Shown: piece by piece, positions 1 through 7,072 of the stretch
How the letters are laid out: each line of letters opens with the position of its first letter
Position numbering within the stretch: the stretch's first letter is position 1
Assembly (NCBI GenBank): GCA_900770645.1
Contig: CAAGKY010000165.1
Location: forward strand, 1-14,227
Reading direction: 5' to 3'
DNA length: 14,227 nt
DNA from: Bacilli bacterium
GTDB lineage: Bacteria > Bacillota_I > Bacilli_A > ML615J-28 > CAG-313
Notes under the pieces: model-generated
What the model saw: the letters and a program-made list of their open reading frames with translations, nothing else
What the model was told of the DNA's origin: nothing
Databases searched by the model: none
Translations under genes and position numbers: made by a program

Positions 1-156
1 AAATATAAGGAACGAAGTGAACCAGAGCATAAAGAAGCTATGATCTGTTGCTATGCTCTAATGCTATGATATGCTCACATGCTCTGATGCTATGCTCTAA
101 AGCTATGCTCTAATACTTATGATCCTAAGCTATATGATATTGTATTGCATGCTATG
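1..156. repeat. Outer part of left terminal repeat with 13-bp tandem array
   Basis: Non-coding terminal sequence. From 37 to 114 there are six consecutive 13-base units, starting at 37, 50, 63, 76, 89 and 102, with consensus GCTATGCTCTAAT. The unit at 76 is the most degenerate. Imperfect copies of the core continue near 129 and at 151. The window begins with AAATATAAGG; phi29-type protein-primed genomes also begin with 5'-AAA, so base 1 may be the true terminus (inference). The array sits just outside the 59-bp inverted match and has no counterpart at the right end of the window, probably because the assembly stops there. Iteron-like arrays suggest a protein-binding role in replication initiation, but no function is shown by the sequence. 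Confidence 0.75.
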
Positions 157-215
157 CTATTGATCTAAACGAACGTAGTGAGTATACACGTAGTGTATTA
201 ATATCTATGTATATA
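157..215. repeat. Inverted terminal repeat, left copy
   Basis: Bases 157-215 are a perfect 59-base reverse complement of 14169-14227, the last bases of the window. Inverted terminal repeats are the hallmark of protein-primed linear genomes such as phi29 and Cp-1. The repeat contains two ACGTAGTG motifs (near 173 and 187) and the small inverted repeat ATACAC-GTA-GTGTAT. The repeat presumably continues outward through bases 1-156, giving about 215 bases in all. Confidence 0.9.
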
Positions 216-222
216 ATGAAAG

Positions 223-248
223 AGACAGTCACATCTCTATGACTGTCT
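223..248 (-). terminator. Terminator hairpin at end of packaging ATPase gene
   Basis: A perfect 9-bp stem, AGACAGTCA (223-231) with TGACTGTCT (240-248), closes an 8-base loop. Read leftward it is followed by CTTTCATTATAT, only a weak T-rich tail. The ATPase stop codon TAG (237-239) lies inside the loop, so the hairpin overlaps the last codons. It is the last leftward structure before the terminal repeat and would stop transcription before the genome end. Confidence 0.65.
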
Positions 249-1319
249 TGGTTTAAGTAACTCTAAGCATGACTGGAATCTCTTGAATGTTATTAGGTCT
301 CTAAACTTAAAGCTTCGTGTATCAAATTGTAATATAATATTCTTAACTAAGTCTAAGTTATATACCTCATCTAAGTATGGTCTCATTGGTATAACTGGCT
401 TCTTCTCTTTATTATATTTAGTTACTATATTGTTATTTCATACTGTGTATCATGTATCCTCATCTTTAGTAAACTTAATAACATAGTTTGGAGTTATCAA
501 TGGTCTTTTATCAACTAATGTATTATCTACATTTTGCTTATTACTATACATACTTGAGTTAGGTAATAACATATCTGCAATAGCACCTTTTCTCATTTCT
601 TTATATGCTGCACTAGGTTCAGGATAATGTATTACACATCTCTTAGATTTTAATTTAAATGTACCATATGTCTCTGGAAGGAAATTAAACGCACAGAGGA
701 TATCTGATGCTTCTTCTAGTAAGTTACATAGTCCTATAACTCTTACTTTAGTTTTTGTATTTCTTACTAGGTTTTCCATCTGTCTAACAAATGCATATAC
801 AACATCAAATGTTCTCTTTTCATTCTTTTCTGGTTGGAATTCATCAATACCTATATTATACCAACCAGTATAATCTTTATCAAAATAACCAGCACCTTTA
901 TCTTTATAGAAGGTTGATAGATCTAGAACTCTTGCCATTAGTTTCTTTTCTAATATTTTAGTTTTACCATTTTTATCTGGTTTACTACGTTTAGTAACAT
1001 GATATACATTGCCTGCATTTGTTGTTAAATCTAGCCCATATCGTCTTTGAATATCTGGATCTACTAATTTCTCAGCTCCATTATTCAAAAGCTTTCTGGC
1101 TTGTGTTTCTGTTAATCTAATTCAATAAAATGGTGTTCCATGTTCCATAAATTGTGAAACATAGAAATCAATAACTGCATATGACTTACCTAATTGCGCT
1201 GGTCCTATAATAAATAAGAACTCTGCTCAATTGAAGTTACCGAGCAATGGTCGTAGGTTTAAGAATGGTGAGCCATATTTGTGTTTTTTTCACGTCTGTA
1301 TATGTTTATCTATCTGCAT
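237..1319 (-). CDS. DNA-packaging ATPase (phi29 gp16-like), five in-frame TGA=Trp
   Basis: This 360-residue ATPase powers translocation of the genome into the prohead. It has a Walker A motif GPAQLGKS (residues 39-46) and a Walker B segment NIGIDEFQ with D159 and E160, the arrangement of the phi29 gp16 / FtsK-HerA-like packaging motors (gp16 is 332 residues). With the standard code the gene is broken at both ends. Reading TGA as Trp at residues 10, 31, 66, 290 and 294 joins the N-terminal Walker A part, the core and the C-terminal tail in one frame, ending in TAG. TGA-encoded W66 lies in PFYWIRLTET, the strand after Walker A, where an aromatic or hydrophobic residue is expected. The start ATG follows AAGGAG with a 9-base spacer. 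It is the last gene of the leftward block and stands 35 bases after the 133-residue gene. Confidence 0.93.
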
Positions 1320-1354
1320 AAATAAAAACTCCTTAAAAGCGATTTAAACGTGTT

Positions 1355-1756
1355 TTAAATGTGTTTTAGGAGTGATCCTGTATAATTGAAATCTAACTCC
1401 CACATACCCATGAATATTCCACCTGACCAATTGTTAAGATCTAACACCTCATCTTCAGTAACTCCAACCTCATCTGCTAGCTCTGCCGCAGTATATCCTG
1501 CATTAGTTAATAATCTATTAATTTTATCATCTTCATAATGAGCAAAAAAGCCATTTACTGTTAATTTCTTCTTACTCTTATGATAAGCATCTACATATGC
1601 TTTTAAATCATTAATTAATGTTATTTTTTCAGCTCTAGTTAGATCTTGTCTAGCATTTATTTCATCAATTAACTTCTCTACATTATTTTTACTATTGTAG
1701 GTTATTCTACCACCTTTACCAACTAAAGTTCTACTACGTTTACTTTTTCTGTACAT
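1355..1756 (-). CDS. Unknown 133-residue protein; candidate replication accessory or terminal protein
   Basis: I do not recognise this protein. It starts 34 bases inside the end of the polymerase gene, which implies co-expression. GGAG lies 11 bases before its ATG. The N-terminus is very basic (MYRKSKRSRT), followed by a predicted helical middle (about residues 25-65) and a segment YTAAELADEVGVTEDEVLDL (residues 88-107) that resembles a small helix-turn-helix. The C-terminus is hydrophobic and aromatic, with two TGG-coded Trp and no TGA. It ends in TAA, 35 bases before the packaging ATPase. Overlap with the polymerase and the basic N-terminus make a role in replication plausible, including the missing terminal protein, but nothing in the sequence proves this. 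Confidence 0.75.
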   Translation of the reverse strand: MYRKSKRSRTLVGKGGRITYNSKNNVEKLIDEINARQDLTRAEKITLINDLKAYVDAYHKSKKKLTVNGFFAHYEDDKINRLLTNAGYTAAELADEVGVTEDEVLDLNNWSGGIFMGMWELDFNYTGSLLKHI

Positions 1757-2787
1757 ATATCTGTAATCTCCGTTCTGTAATGTTTTTTATTGTCTTTATC
1801 TATACCAATAAGATATCTATTTTGTTTATAATGAACTATTATTCCATTTTCAAAATCAAATTGATCTCTTACTATTTTTTTACAACTACCTTTTAAGTCA
1901 TCACCAAATTTATAAATAGTATAATTATCACCTTTACATACATATGCAGGTCCTTCATATTCTAATCCAAACTCTCCAAACTCTTTAGAATCTGGTAGTA
2001 TATTATCAGGATATATTACTGCGAATGAATCTGTATTTGAATATATTGTTTGACCATTTAAGCCTTCTACTTTTTCTATTGTAGATAATAACTTTTTTGT
2101 AATTGTTTGAACAATATAATTATATGTTTTTTTATATCCTTTTCTTGCTAACATACCTACTGTTAAATTAGGATAATCTTTATAGTTTTTAGCTAATGCT
2201 TCATTTCCAGCAGCTTTAGCTCTATCTGCTTTTCTTAATATAGTTAATATTCTATTTTTACTTTTAGGAAACATTGTCATTAATACTGATGCATGGGCTT
2301 TATGAATATCATATTTATATACATGATTAAATTTAATTATAGTATTTTTCAATGGTGTATTATAATCTTTATGGTATTGTGCTAAACTTTTATCATACTC
2401 AGCAACATGTGAATTTAATATATCTTCAATTTCTTGCTCAGTATAATCTTTCTTAAATAATGTTATCATATAATTATAAGCATATGTACCAGTTATTTGT
2501 TTTATTGGTTCATCTACTGTATCATCTAATCTTAATGCTATTTGCTTCCAAATAGTTGGTGCATCAATTATATCTTTATTATATATTTCTTTACATATAT
2601 AATTAAATCTAAATTCTTGGATAATTAACCATTCATCATTAAGATATATTTTGCGTTTATCACTATATCCATATAACTTATCATATATATTATCTGTATA
2701 TACTAATTCAGATGAATATTCTTTTAATATTTTATCCCATACTATAGTATTTACATTATATCTTCGTAACTGTATTCTGCTTCCCAT
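1723..2787 (-). CDS. Compact protein-primed family B DNA polymerase, no exonuclease domain seen
   Basis: This 354-residue protein is the probable replicative polymerase. Motif A is YKYDIHKAHASVL with the metal-binding Asp at 160. A motif B-like stretch NLTVGMLARKGYKKTYN covers residues 207-223, and motif C is YSNTDSF with Asp at 253. A KQNRY segment (321-325) resembles the late KxY motif. phi29 polymerase is about 575 residues, with an N-terminal 3'-5' exonuclease; here only about 159 residues precede motif A and I see no DxE, NxxxFD or YxxxD exonuclease set. Two positions are unusual: Asn251 replaces the first Asp of YxDTDS, and His165 stands where phi29 has the steric-gate Tyr254. The ATG at 2787 follows AAGGAAG, and an in-frame TAA about 15 codons upstream (2830-2832) excludes a longer N-terminus. 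It overlaps its upstream neighbour by 32 bases. Confidence 0.82.
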   Translation of the reverse strand: MGSRIQLRRYNVNTIVWDKILKEYSSELVYTDNIYDKLYGYSDKRKIYLNDEWLIIQEFRFNYICKEIYNKDIIDAPTIWKQIALRLDDTVDEPIKQITGTYAYNYMITLFKKDYTEQEIEDILNSHVAEYDKSLAQYHKDYNTPLKNTIIKFNHVYKYDIHKAHASVLMTMFPKSKNRILTILRKADRAKAAGNEALAKNYKDYPNLTVGMLARKGYKKTYNYIVQTITKKLLSTIEKVEGLNGQTIYSNTDSFAVIYPDNILPDSKEFGEFGLEYEGPAYVCKGDNYTIYKFGDDLKGSCKKIVRDQFDFENGIIVHYKQNRYLIGIDKDNKKHYRTEITDICTEKVNVVEL

Positions 2788-3118
2788 AATCTGATCTTCC
2801 TTTTTTATAGGCCTTAACCAGATTGTTCTTTATTGTTCTATATTTACCATCATAGCAATAATAAAGTTTGATTAAGGACTTACAATATTGAACTAAATAA
2901 AATGTATTAGTTTCCCTTATATTATATAATACAAATTTATGCTTATGATTTTTTGATTTCTTTACCACATATTCAGTCATGTCTGTTTTTCTTATTTTAA
3001 TACAAAAACAACTAAACCAAAATCCATAATCTTTTGTCATTAAATAAATATGGTTATATAACTCTTTATTTTTAAATGCAAACTCTTTATAGTCTAACTT
3101 ATGATACTCTACATTCAA
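2756..3118 (-). CDS. Unknown basic Tyr-rich protein directly upstream of the polymerase
   Basis: I do not recognise this protein of about 120 residues. It is rich in Lys and Tyr, with a basic C-terminus (KNNLVKAYKKGRSDYGKQ). It overlaps the polymerase start by 32 bases in another frame. In phi29 and Cp-1 the terminal protein gene lies immediately upstream of the polymerase, so position makes this the best candidate for the priming protein. It is far shorter than phi29 gp3 (266 residues) and shows no recognisable motif. Start choice: TTG at 3118 lies six bases after AAGGAAGGTG; a GTG at 3127 would be inside the ribosome binding site, so TTG is preferred. The stop is TAA. It could also be an unrelated early protein. 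Confidence 0.7.
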   Translation of the reverse strand: MNVEYHKLDYKEFAFKNKELYNHIYLMTKDYGFWFSCFCIKIRKTDMTEYVVKKSKNHKHKFVLYNIRETNTFYLVQYCKSLIKLYYCYDGKYRTIKNNLVKAYKKGRSDYGKQNTVTKI

Positions 3119-3119
3119 G

Positions 3120-3290
3120 TTATTCACCTTCCTTATTTAATTCATAAAATCTTGTACATAAATCATTTGTATTATCTGTAATAAAGTCTTCCATTAATTT
3201 TTTAATAGGAATCTTTGTCTCATCAGATAAATACTGTAATGATCTTAAAATCTCTTTAGATATCTCAACTACTAATAATACTTTGTCCAT
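3120..3290 (-). CDS. Small ribbon-helix-helix DNA-binding protein
   Basis: This 56-residue protein is shorter than the cutoff of many gene finders. After MDKVLLVVEI, a beta strand, comes SKEILRSLQYLSDETKIPIK, which matches helix A and the turn of ribbon-helix-helix (CopG/Arc/MetJ-like) repressors, then KKLMEDFITDN as helix B. Such proteins dimerise and bind short inverted operator repeats with the N-terminal strands. The start ATG overlaps the stop of the HNH gene by one base (TAATG) and is preceded by AGGAGAGG, so translation is coupled. It ends in TAA one base before the next gene. It may control the switch between the left and right transcription units, for which tandem palindromes at 12326-12354 are one possible site (inference). 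Confidence 0.78.
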   Translation of the reverse strand: MDKVLLVVEISKEILRSLQYLSDETKIPIKKLMEDFITDNTNDLCTRFYELNKEGE

Positions 3291-3880
3291 TATTCTACCT
3301 CTCCTTTCATCTTCTTATAATATCTTATCCTAGCTCTACAATTAGCTATGTTAGCTCTTTGTTTATGAGCTTCATTAGCATCTTTATTTAGCTTAGCATC
3401 TTCATATAATCTTTCGTATGCAGCTAATTTTTCTTCATAATAACTTAAAGGCTTGTCTAATCGGCATTTAACTAATTTAGTATTCTTGCTTGTATCTCTA
3501 GTTAAATTCTCTTGAGGGGTAATTTCTCTTAAATTGGTAAATAAGTTATTATCCTTATTATTATCAATATGATCAATTACCATGCCTGCACTAGCTTTGC
3601 CATAAAACCATGCATAGACTATTCTATGAAGTGGTAGAACAAAGCATCCTGTAGATGTATTTCTTTCTTTTAAAGGTGTTAGCTTTCTTAAATCAGGATC
3701 ATACATTTGTACTATTAAGTATCCTGAACTATTTCTACCTTTAGTTTGTAAGAATAACAGCTTACCTGTCTTCTTATGAATTTTTAGAATGGTACTTCCG
3801 TCTCCAGTCATACCTACAATACCTAGCTGTTCTAAGTATTCTTTTGTTAGCTCTTCGCTATACTCGTGATTTTTCCACAT
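3290..3880 (-). CDS. Free-standing HNH endonuclease (HNH_3-type)
   Basis: This 196-residue protein has the HNH core in its middle: LHRIVYAWFYG then VIDHIDNNKDNNLFTNLREI and TPQEN (about residues 90-135). This is the HNH_3 pattern found in phage homing-type endonucleases; the first His, the central Asn and the later NLR/EN residues are present. The N-terminal third (residues 1-85) is strand-rich. The C-terminal 60 residues are a highly charged helix (YYEEKLAAYERLYEDAKLNK) that may bind DNA. The ATG follows GAGGT, with a possible TATAAT promoter element at 3921-3926 and an upstream terminator, so the gene can be its own unit. It is followed without gap by the ribbon-helix-helix gene. It could be a mobile homing gene, or a nicking enzyme used by the phage. 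Confidence 0.88.
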   Translation of the reverse strand: MWKNHEYSEELTKEYLEQLGIVGMTGDGSTILKIHKKTGKLLFLQTKGRNSSGYLIVQMYDPDLRKLTPLKERNTSTGCFVLPLHRIVYAWFYGKASAGMVIDHIDNNKDNNLFTNLREITPQENLTRDTSKNTKLVKCRLDKPLSYYEEKLAAYERLYEDAKLNKDANEAHKQRANIANCRARIRYYKKMKGEVE

Positions 3881-3920
3881 AAATAGATTACCTCGTTTAA
3901 TTAATATTTTTTTACATTAT

Positions 3921-3926
3921 ATTATA
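3921..3926 (-). promoter_or_regulatory. Possible -10 element of the HNH-polymerase-ATPase unit
   Basis: On the minus strand TTGTATAATATAATG contains a perfect TATAAT at 3926-3921, about 41 bases before the HNH start. It follows the terminator of the zinc-finger gene, which is a sensible place for a promoter. The correctly spaced -35 position holds only TAAAAT, so the assignment rests on the -10 hexamer in AT-rich sequence. Confidence 0.4.
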
Positions 3927-3972
3927 CAATATATTTTACAATTATTTTAGCTAATAATTTTAAATAATTTAA

Positions 3973-3999
3973 AAAAAAAGAGATTAATTCTCCTTCTTT
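3973..3999 (-). terminator. Probable terminator overlapping the end of the zinc-finger gene
   Basis: In leftward reading, AAAGAAGGAGA and TCTCTTTTTTT pair as an 11-bp stem with two G-U pairs around the loop ATTAA. The 3' arm runs into nine consecutive T. The stop codon TAA of the zinc-finger gene (3984-3986) lies in the loop, as in the terminator of the packaging ATPase gene. Confidence 0.55.
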
Positions 4000-4166
4000 G
4001 GTTTATGTCCTAATCTTCATCTTCATAATGGACAGTTTGTACACTTACATAACTTTATTTCTTTAGTTTGACCACATGTACAATCATAGCACTTAGCTCG
4101 AATAGCAGCTAATGCAGAAAAACCTTCATTTTTTAAAGCATTTTTTAATTTATTTTTTTCTGGCAT
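3984..4166 (-). CDS. Small cysteine-rich zinc-binding phage protein
   Basis: This 60-residue protein has six Cys at positions 26, 29, 31, 40, 42 and 45 in AIRAKCYDCTCGQTKEIKLC and KCTNCPLWRWRLGHK. It matches a small protein common in phages of Firmicutes and gut bacteria, in which a Cys cluster is followed by CPLWPYRMG-like residues. Its function is not established; the Cys arrangement suggests zinc binding and probably nucleic acid contact. The two Trp of LWRWRLG (residues 48 and 50) are both TGA, so with the standard code the protein would end just before its conserved tail. This is one of the best anchors for TGA = Trp. The ATG lies about ten bases after GAGGTG. The gene sits between two terminators and is probably transcribed on its own or reads through to the HNH gene. 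Confidence 0.88.
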
Positions 4167-4250
4167 ATATTTTATCACCTCAACAATCATACAATAAAAA
4201 AACGCTATTTTTTAATGTTTTTTTTATAAATAAAATAAAATAAAAGAAAA

Positions 4251-4284
4251 ACACATGGTATGAAAGGATAAATAACCCATGTGT
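4251..4284 (-). terminator. Rho-independent terminator of the structural operon
   Basis: ACACATGG (4251-4258) and CCATGTGT (4277-4284) form a perfect 8-bp stem with an 18-base loop. Read leftward the stem is followed by TTTTCTTTTATTTTA. It lies 69 bases past the stop of the last fiber gene and separates the late structural genes from the left block. A smaller hairpin, TGCTT-TGGCT-AAGCA, lies between it and the fiber gene. Confidence 0.8.
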
Positions 4285-4353
4285 CTCTCTTTCGACAAAA
4301 TTTTAAATTAATAGAGGCATGCTTTGGCTAAGCACATTTATTATACGATATTT

Positions 4354-5238
4354 TTATATAGTTTCAGCTACCCAGCTAACTGTATCTACTTCACCATTAC
4401 TATCTACATGTATATTTAACTTATATGTACCCTCTGTAGTAGGTGTTGCTACTGCTGCATTATAGTTAGCTTTAAGTTTACCAATTCTGATATCAATAGA
4501 TTGACCTGATATACCAGTAGAATTAAATGTTGTACTACCAAAGTATATTGATCTTGATAACTTAATAGCTGTAGCATATACAGTTGGATCAGGATCTCCA
4601 GGTTGCATAATATTTAATGTACCTGCATATCTAACAGCAGGACATGACCAGTCATTATTACCACTTCTAAATGCTAAGTAATGTCTTAAATTAGATGCTC
4701 TACTTGATTCTGTATCTGTTGGCCCAATATTACTAGTATATGTACAAATTAATTGATTAACATTATTTGCAGTATCTCTTATAATATAAGTACCAGCTAA
4801 ATCAATATAAGTGAATCCACTTGCATTTTGATCACCTTCAATTACTGGATGTCCAAATGTAGCAGCATCTGTAAATCCATTTGTTTGTAATACTGGAACA
4901 TCTGCAAACCACTCACTGATTGAGTCATAGTCACCAGGTAATTTAGTAAATGTAGTATTCTTATCTACTGTAATAGATCCATTTTGAACTGCACTTTGAG
5001 CAGCCTGTGCAGCAGCTGTCTGAGCATAAGCATTAGTTGCCATTACTGTAGTATCAGCTTGAATGTCATTATCAACTAATTTAACACCATTTGAAGCAGT
5101 GTAAGTAGTATCTGTAGCTGAAATTACATTTTGATCACTAATTGAAATATTAGCACCTGCTGTATAAGTAGCTCCGCCACCTTGTCCAATATTTTTGATA
5201 TCCTCTTCGAATACCATTCTTCTACCTTTATTTGCCAT
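4354..5238 (-). CDS. Tail fiber / appendage protein
   Basis: This 294-residue protein has the look of a phage fiber. After a short head (MANKGRRMVFEEDIKNIG) it carries repeats of the type ATYTAGANISISDQNVI and TTYTASNGVKLVDNDI (residues 23-60), which are common in fibers of Gram-positive phages. An Ala/Gln-rich helix (NAYAQTAAAQAAQSAV, about 69-84) follows, probably a trimeric coiled coil. The rest is a strand-rich Thr/Asn/Gly globular part, likely the host-binding tip. All three Trp are TGG. The ATG follows AAAGGAG. It is the last gene of the structural operon and the third of three consecutive appendage genes. Receptor binding is inferred from type and position. Confidence 0.75.
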   Translation of the reverse strand: MANKGRRMVFEEDIKNIGQGGGATYTAGANISISDQNVISATDTTYTASNGVKLVDNDIQADTTVMATNAYAQTAAAQAAQSAVQNGSITVDKNTTFTKLPGDYDSISEWFADVPVLQTNGFTDAATFGHPVIEGDQNASGFTYIDLAGTYIIRDTANNVNQLICTYTSNIGPTDTESSRASNLRHYLAFRSGNNDWSCPAVRYAGTLNIMQPGDPDPTVYATAIKLSRSIYFGSTTFNSTGISGQSIDIRIGKLKANYNAAVATPTTEGTYKLNIHVDSNGEVDTVSWVAETI

Positions 5239-5264
5239 TGTTTTTAATTCTCCTTTATTCTTAG

Positions 5265-5340
5265 TTTATTTGGCTTTATTTGAGTTTTTATATCTAAAGT
5301 GGTTAATTATAAGGCCAACCACGTAAAAAGCCAAAATAAA
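5265..5340 (-). other. Nested inverted repeat between collagen-like and fiber genes
   Basis: The 107-base gap holds an outer stem, TTTATTTGGCTTT (5265-5277) with AAAGCCAAAATAAA (5327-5340), which pairs over 13 positions with one bulged base. Inside it is a second stem, GTGGTT (5299-5304) with AACCAC (5317-5322). There is no T tract at the 3' side in leftward reading, so it is not a typical terminator. It may be a transcript processing or pausing element, or the edge of an exchanged fiber cassette. Confidence 0.5.
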
Positions 5341-5345
5341 CGATT

Positions 5346-6203
5346 TTAACTATTGTTTAAGACCCATTGTGCTGATATAATAGGTTGAGCAGTTTGTGAA
5401 TCTCTACCACCATAGGTTACTTCTAAGTGATATGTACCATGAGGTATTTGATCTCCATAGTCATTATAGAAGTCCTCAACTGTTATGGCAGCTAATTGCA
5501 TACCACCTCAATTAGTAACATAATATTTATTATTAAGTTCATCTTTAATTACTCTTGCAATATTTCTTCATATATATCTTATTGGTTGAGTTGGACTAAA
5601 TGAACCTGATCCTCATACTGGATGTGATAATTCGTAAGCTGGATTTGAAGGATCATAATGACTTATTCCTTCATTATAATAATATGAACCACCTTCAAAG
5701 TCATCAGCAGTAATCATTATAATAGATTCTTTATTATTAACTAATGTATTATATTGTTCTTCTGTTATTTCAACTTCATTTGTATTATTAGGAAAGTACA
5801 CTTCTACTATTGATACACCTTCACCAGCAGGGCCTCTTGGTCCAGGTACTCCCTGTGGCCCCTGAGGACCAGTATCGCCTTTCTCACCAGGTTGGCCAGG
5901 AATTCCCTGCGGACCACGTGGGCCAGTAGCGCCGGGCTGACCAGGATCTCCTTTTTGTCCAACTGCTGCGAATGGTCCTAAATCTGTATAATTTTGTAAC
6001 TCCTCGTTATATTGATATATTTCATAAGGTAATATAGTTCCTACTAAATATAAAGCACCATCAACAGGATTTGTTATAGCTTCTAATGAAGTAAATGGTC
6101 CTTTATAACCGTATATATGTTTTAAATCATTAATATCATTTGTATTTACAGCCACAGCTTCTTGTAAATTGAGATATATTTTATCGCCTATTTGTATGGC
6201 CAT
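5346..6203 (-). CDS. Collagen-like virion appendage protein
   Basis: This 285-residue protein begins with MAIQIGDKIYLNLQEAVAVN, the same head as the next upstream fiber gene, probably the virion attachment domain. Residues 82-129 are 16 uninterrupted Gly-X-Y triplets (GQKGDPGQPGATG onward, to GPAGEG), enough to fold as a collagen triple helix. The C-terminal part (130-285) is a strand-rich domain, probably the trimeric tip. Three TGA codons, first in SHPVWGSGSF, then in YIWRN and TNWGG, must be Trp to reach the TAA stop; the standard code would cut off about 89 residues. The triplet region (5817-5960) is visibly GC-rich compared with its AT-rich surroundings. AAGGAGG stands before the ATG. 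Confidence 0.85.
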
Positions 6204-6223
6204 GTCAGTTACCTCCTTATAAT

Positions 6224-7072
6224 TTAAGCACTAATAGGTGTTACTGTATCAGTAACAGTATAATCAGTAGAGCTTTCTTGGAAATAATATGATAGAGGTG
6301 TTAAAACTTGAGATGAAGTTGTACTTGTAAAATATATTTCAACACGATTATGATCAGTATCAATTACAGCTCTATCTAAAAAATAAACTCCAGTTTCTCC
6401 TGTAACTTTAGCTCATCCAGTACCAAGAAGAACCTCAGGTATACTATGATTAGCAAAAGCAGTCATAAAACCACTATATGAAGTAATTTGAGTATTATTG
6501 AAGTTATTAAATTGAAGATGTATTTTTAAATTAGTATTACTACTTACTGTTTTTGTCATACTAATTACATGATTATACATTGTTCCTGAGCCTCCACCAG
6601 CAAGACCATAAGTATCATTACCAATAGTTAATGTAGTCCAATTAGTACCATCATTTGTACCTGACACTGCATCAGGAATTGTAGGTTTATCGGTTAAGTC
6701 ATCATAATCACCTGAGAAATTACTTGTACCAGGAGTATAACCTAGTGCTGTAGTAACATCTGAAGATGTAATACCAGTAATATATCCTGCATCATTAGTA
6801 AATGCAGATACATTTGTTGGTACAGTTGGTATTAAATCATCTACTTCTGTTTTAGTATAAACATTATCTTGAAGAGCTGTTACTTGTGCATCAGCATAAT
6901 TTTTAGCAGCTTGTAATGTTGCAGCATCTTTAGCATCTATTTGAGTTTTACTATAACTATCAACTACAGGTAACTCTGATATTCTTACATTTATTTCTTC
7001 AATTTCAGCAACATTCCTAGCTACCTGTTCTTGAAGGTTTCTATACCATAAGCCGTTAATTTGAATTGCCAT
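6224..7072 (-). CDS. Tail fiber / appendage protein with shared attachment head
   Basis: This 282-residue protein starts with MAIQINGLWYRNLQEQVARN, which matches the head of the collagen-like protein. A helical stretch (TLQAAKNYADAQVTALQDNV, about 52-71) follows, then typical fiber repeats: VSAFTNDAGYIT, ALGYTPGTSNFSGDYDDL and TDKPTIP (about residues 88-133). The C-terminal half is strand-rich. One TGA in LLGTGWAKVTGE must be Trp; after it the frame continues for about 62 residues to TAA. The start overlaps the end of the holin-like gene by 17 bases, and GGAG precedes it. Role: structural appendage, probably in host adsorption. Which of the three appendage proteins carries receptor specificity cannot be told from sequence. 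Confidence 0.82.

Noticed and set aside
283..486. Plus-strand reading frame of 67 codons with a hydrophobic segment
   Set aside because: It lies wholly antisense to the C-terminal part of the packaging ATPase, which is continuous in code 4, and has no ribosome binding site.
2756..2830. A frameshift joining the unknown basic protein to the polymerase to make one longer polymerase
   Set aside because: The upstream protein has no exonuclease motifs, each gene has its own ribosome binding site, and short overlaps between genes are the rule in this genome.
4167..4250. A promoter for the zinc-finger gene (TATGAT on the minus strand)
   Set aside because: The hexamer lies so close to the ribosome binding site that the leader would be almost absent, and no -35 sequence fits; AT-rich sequence gives such matches by chance.
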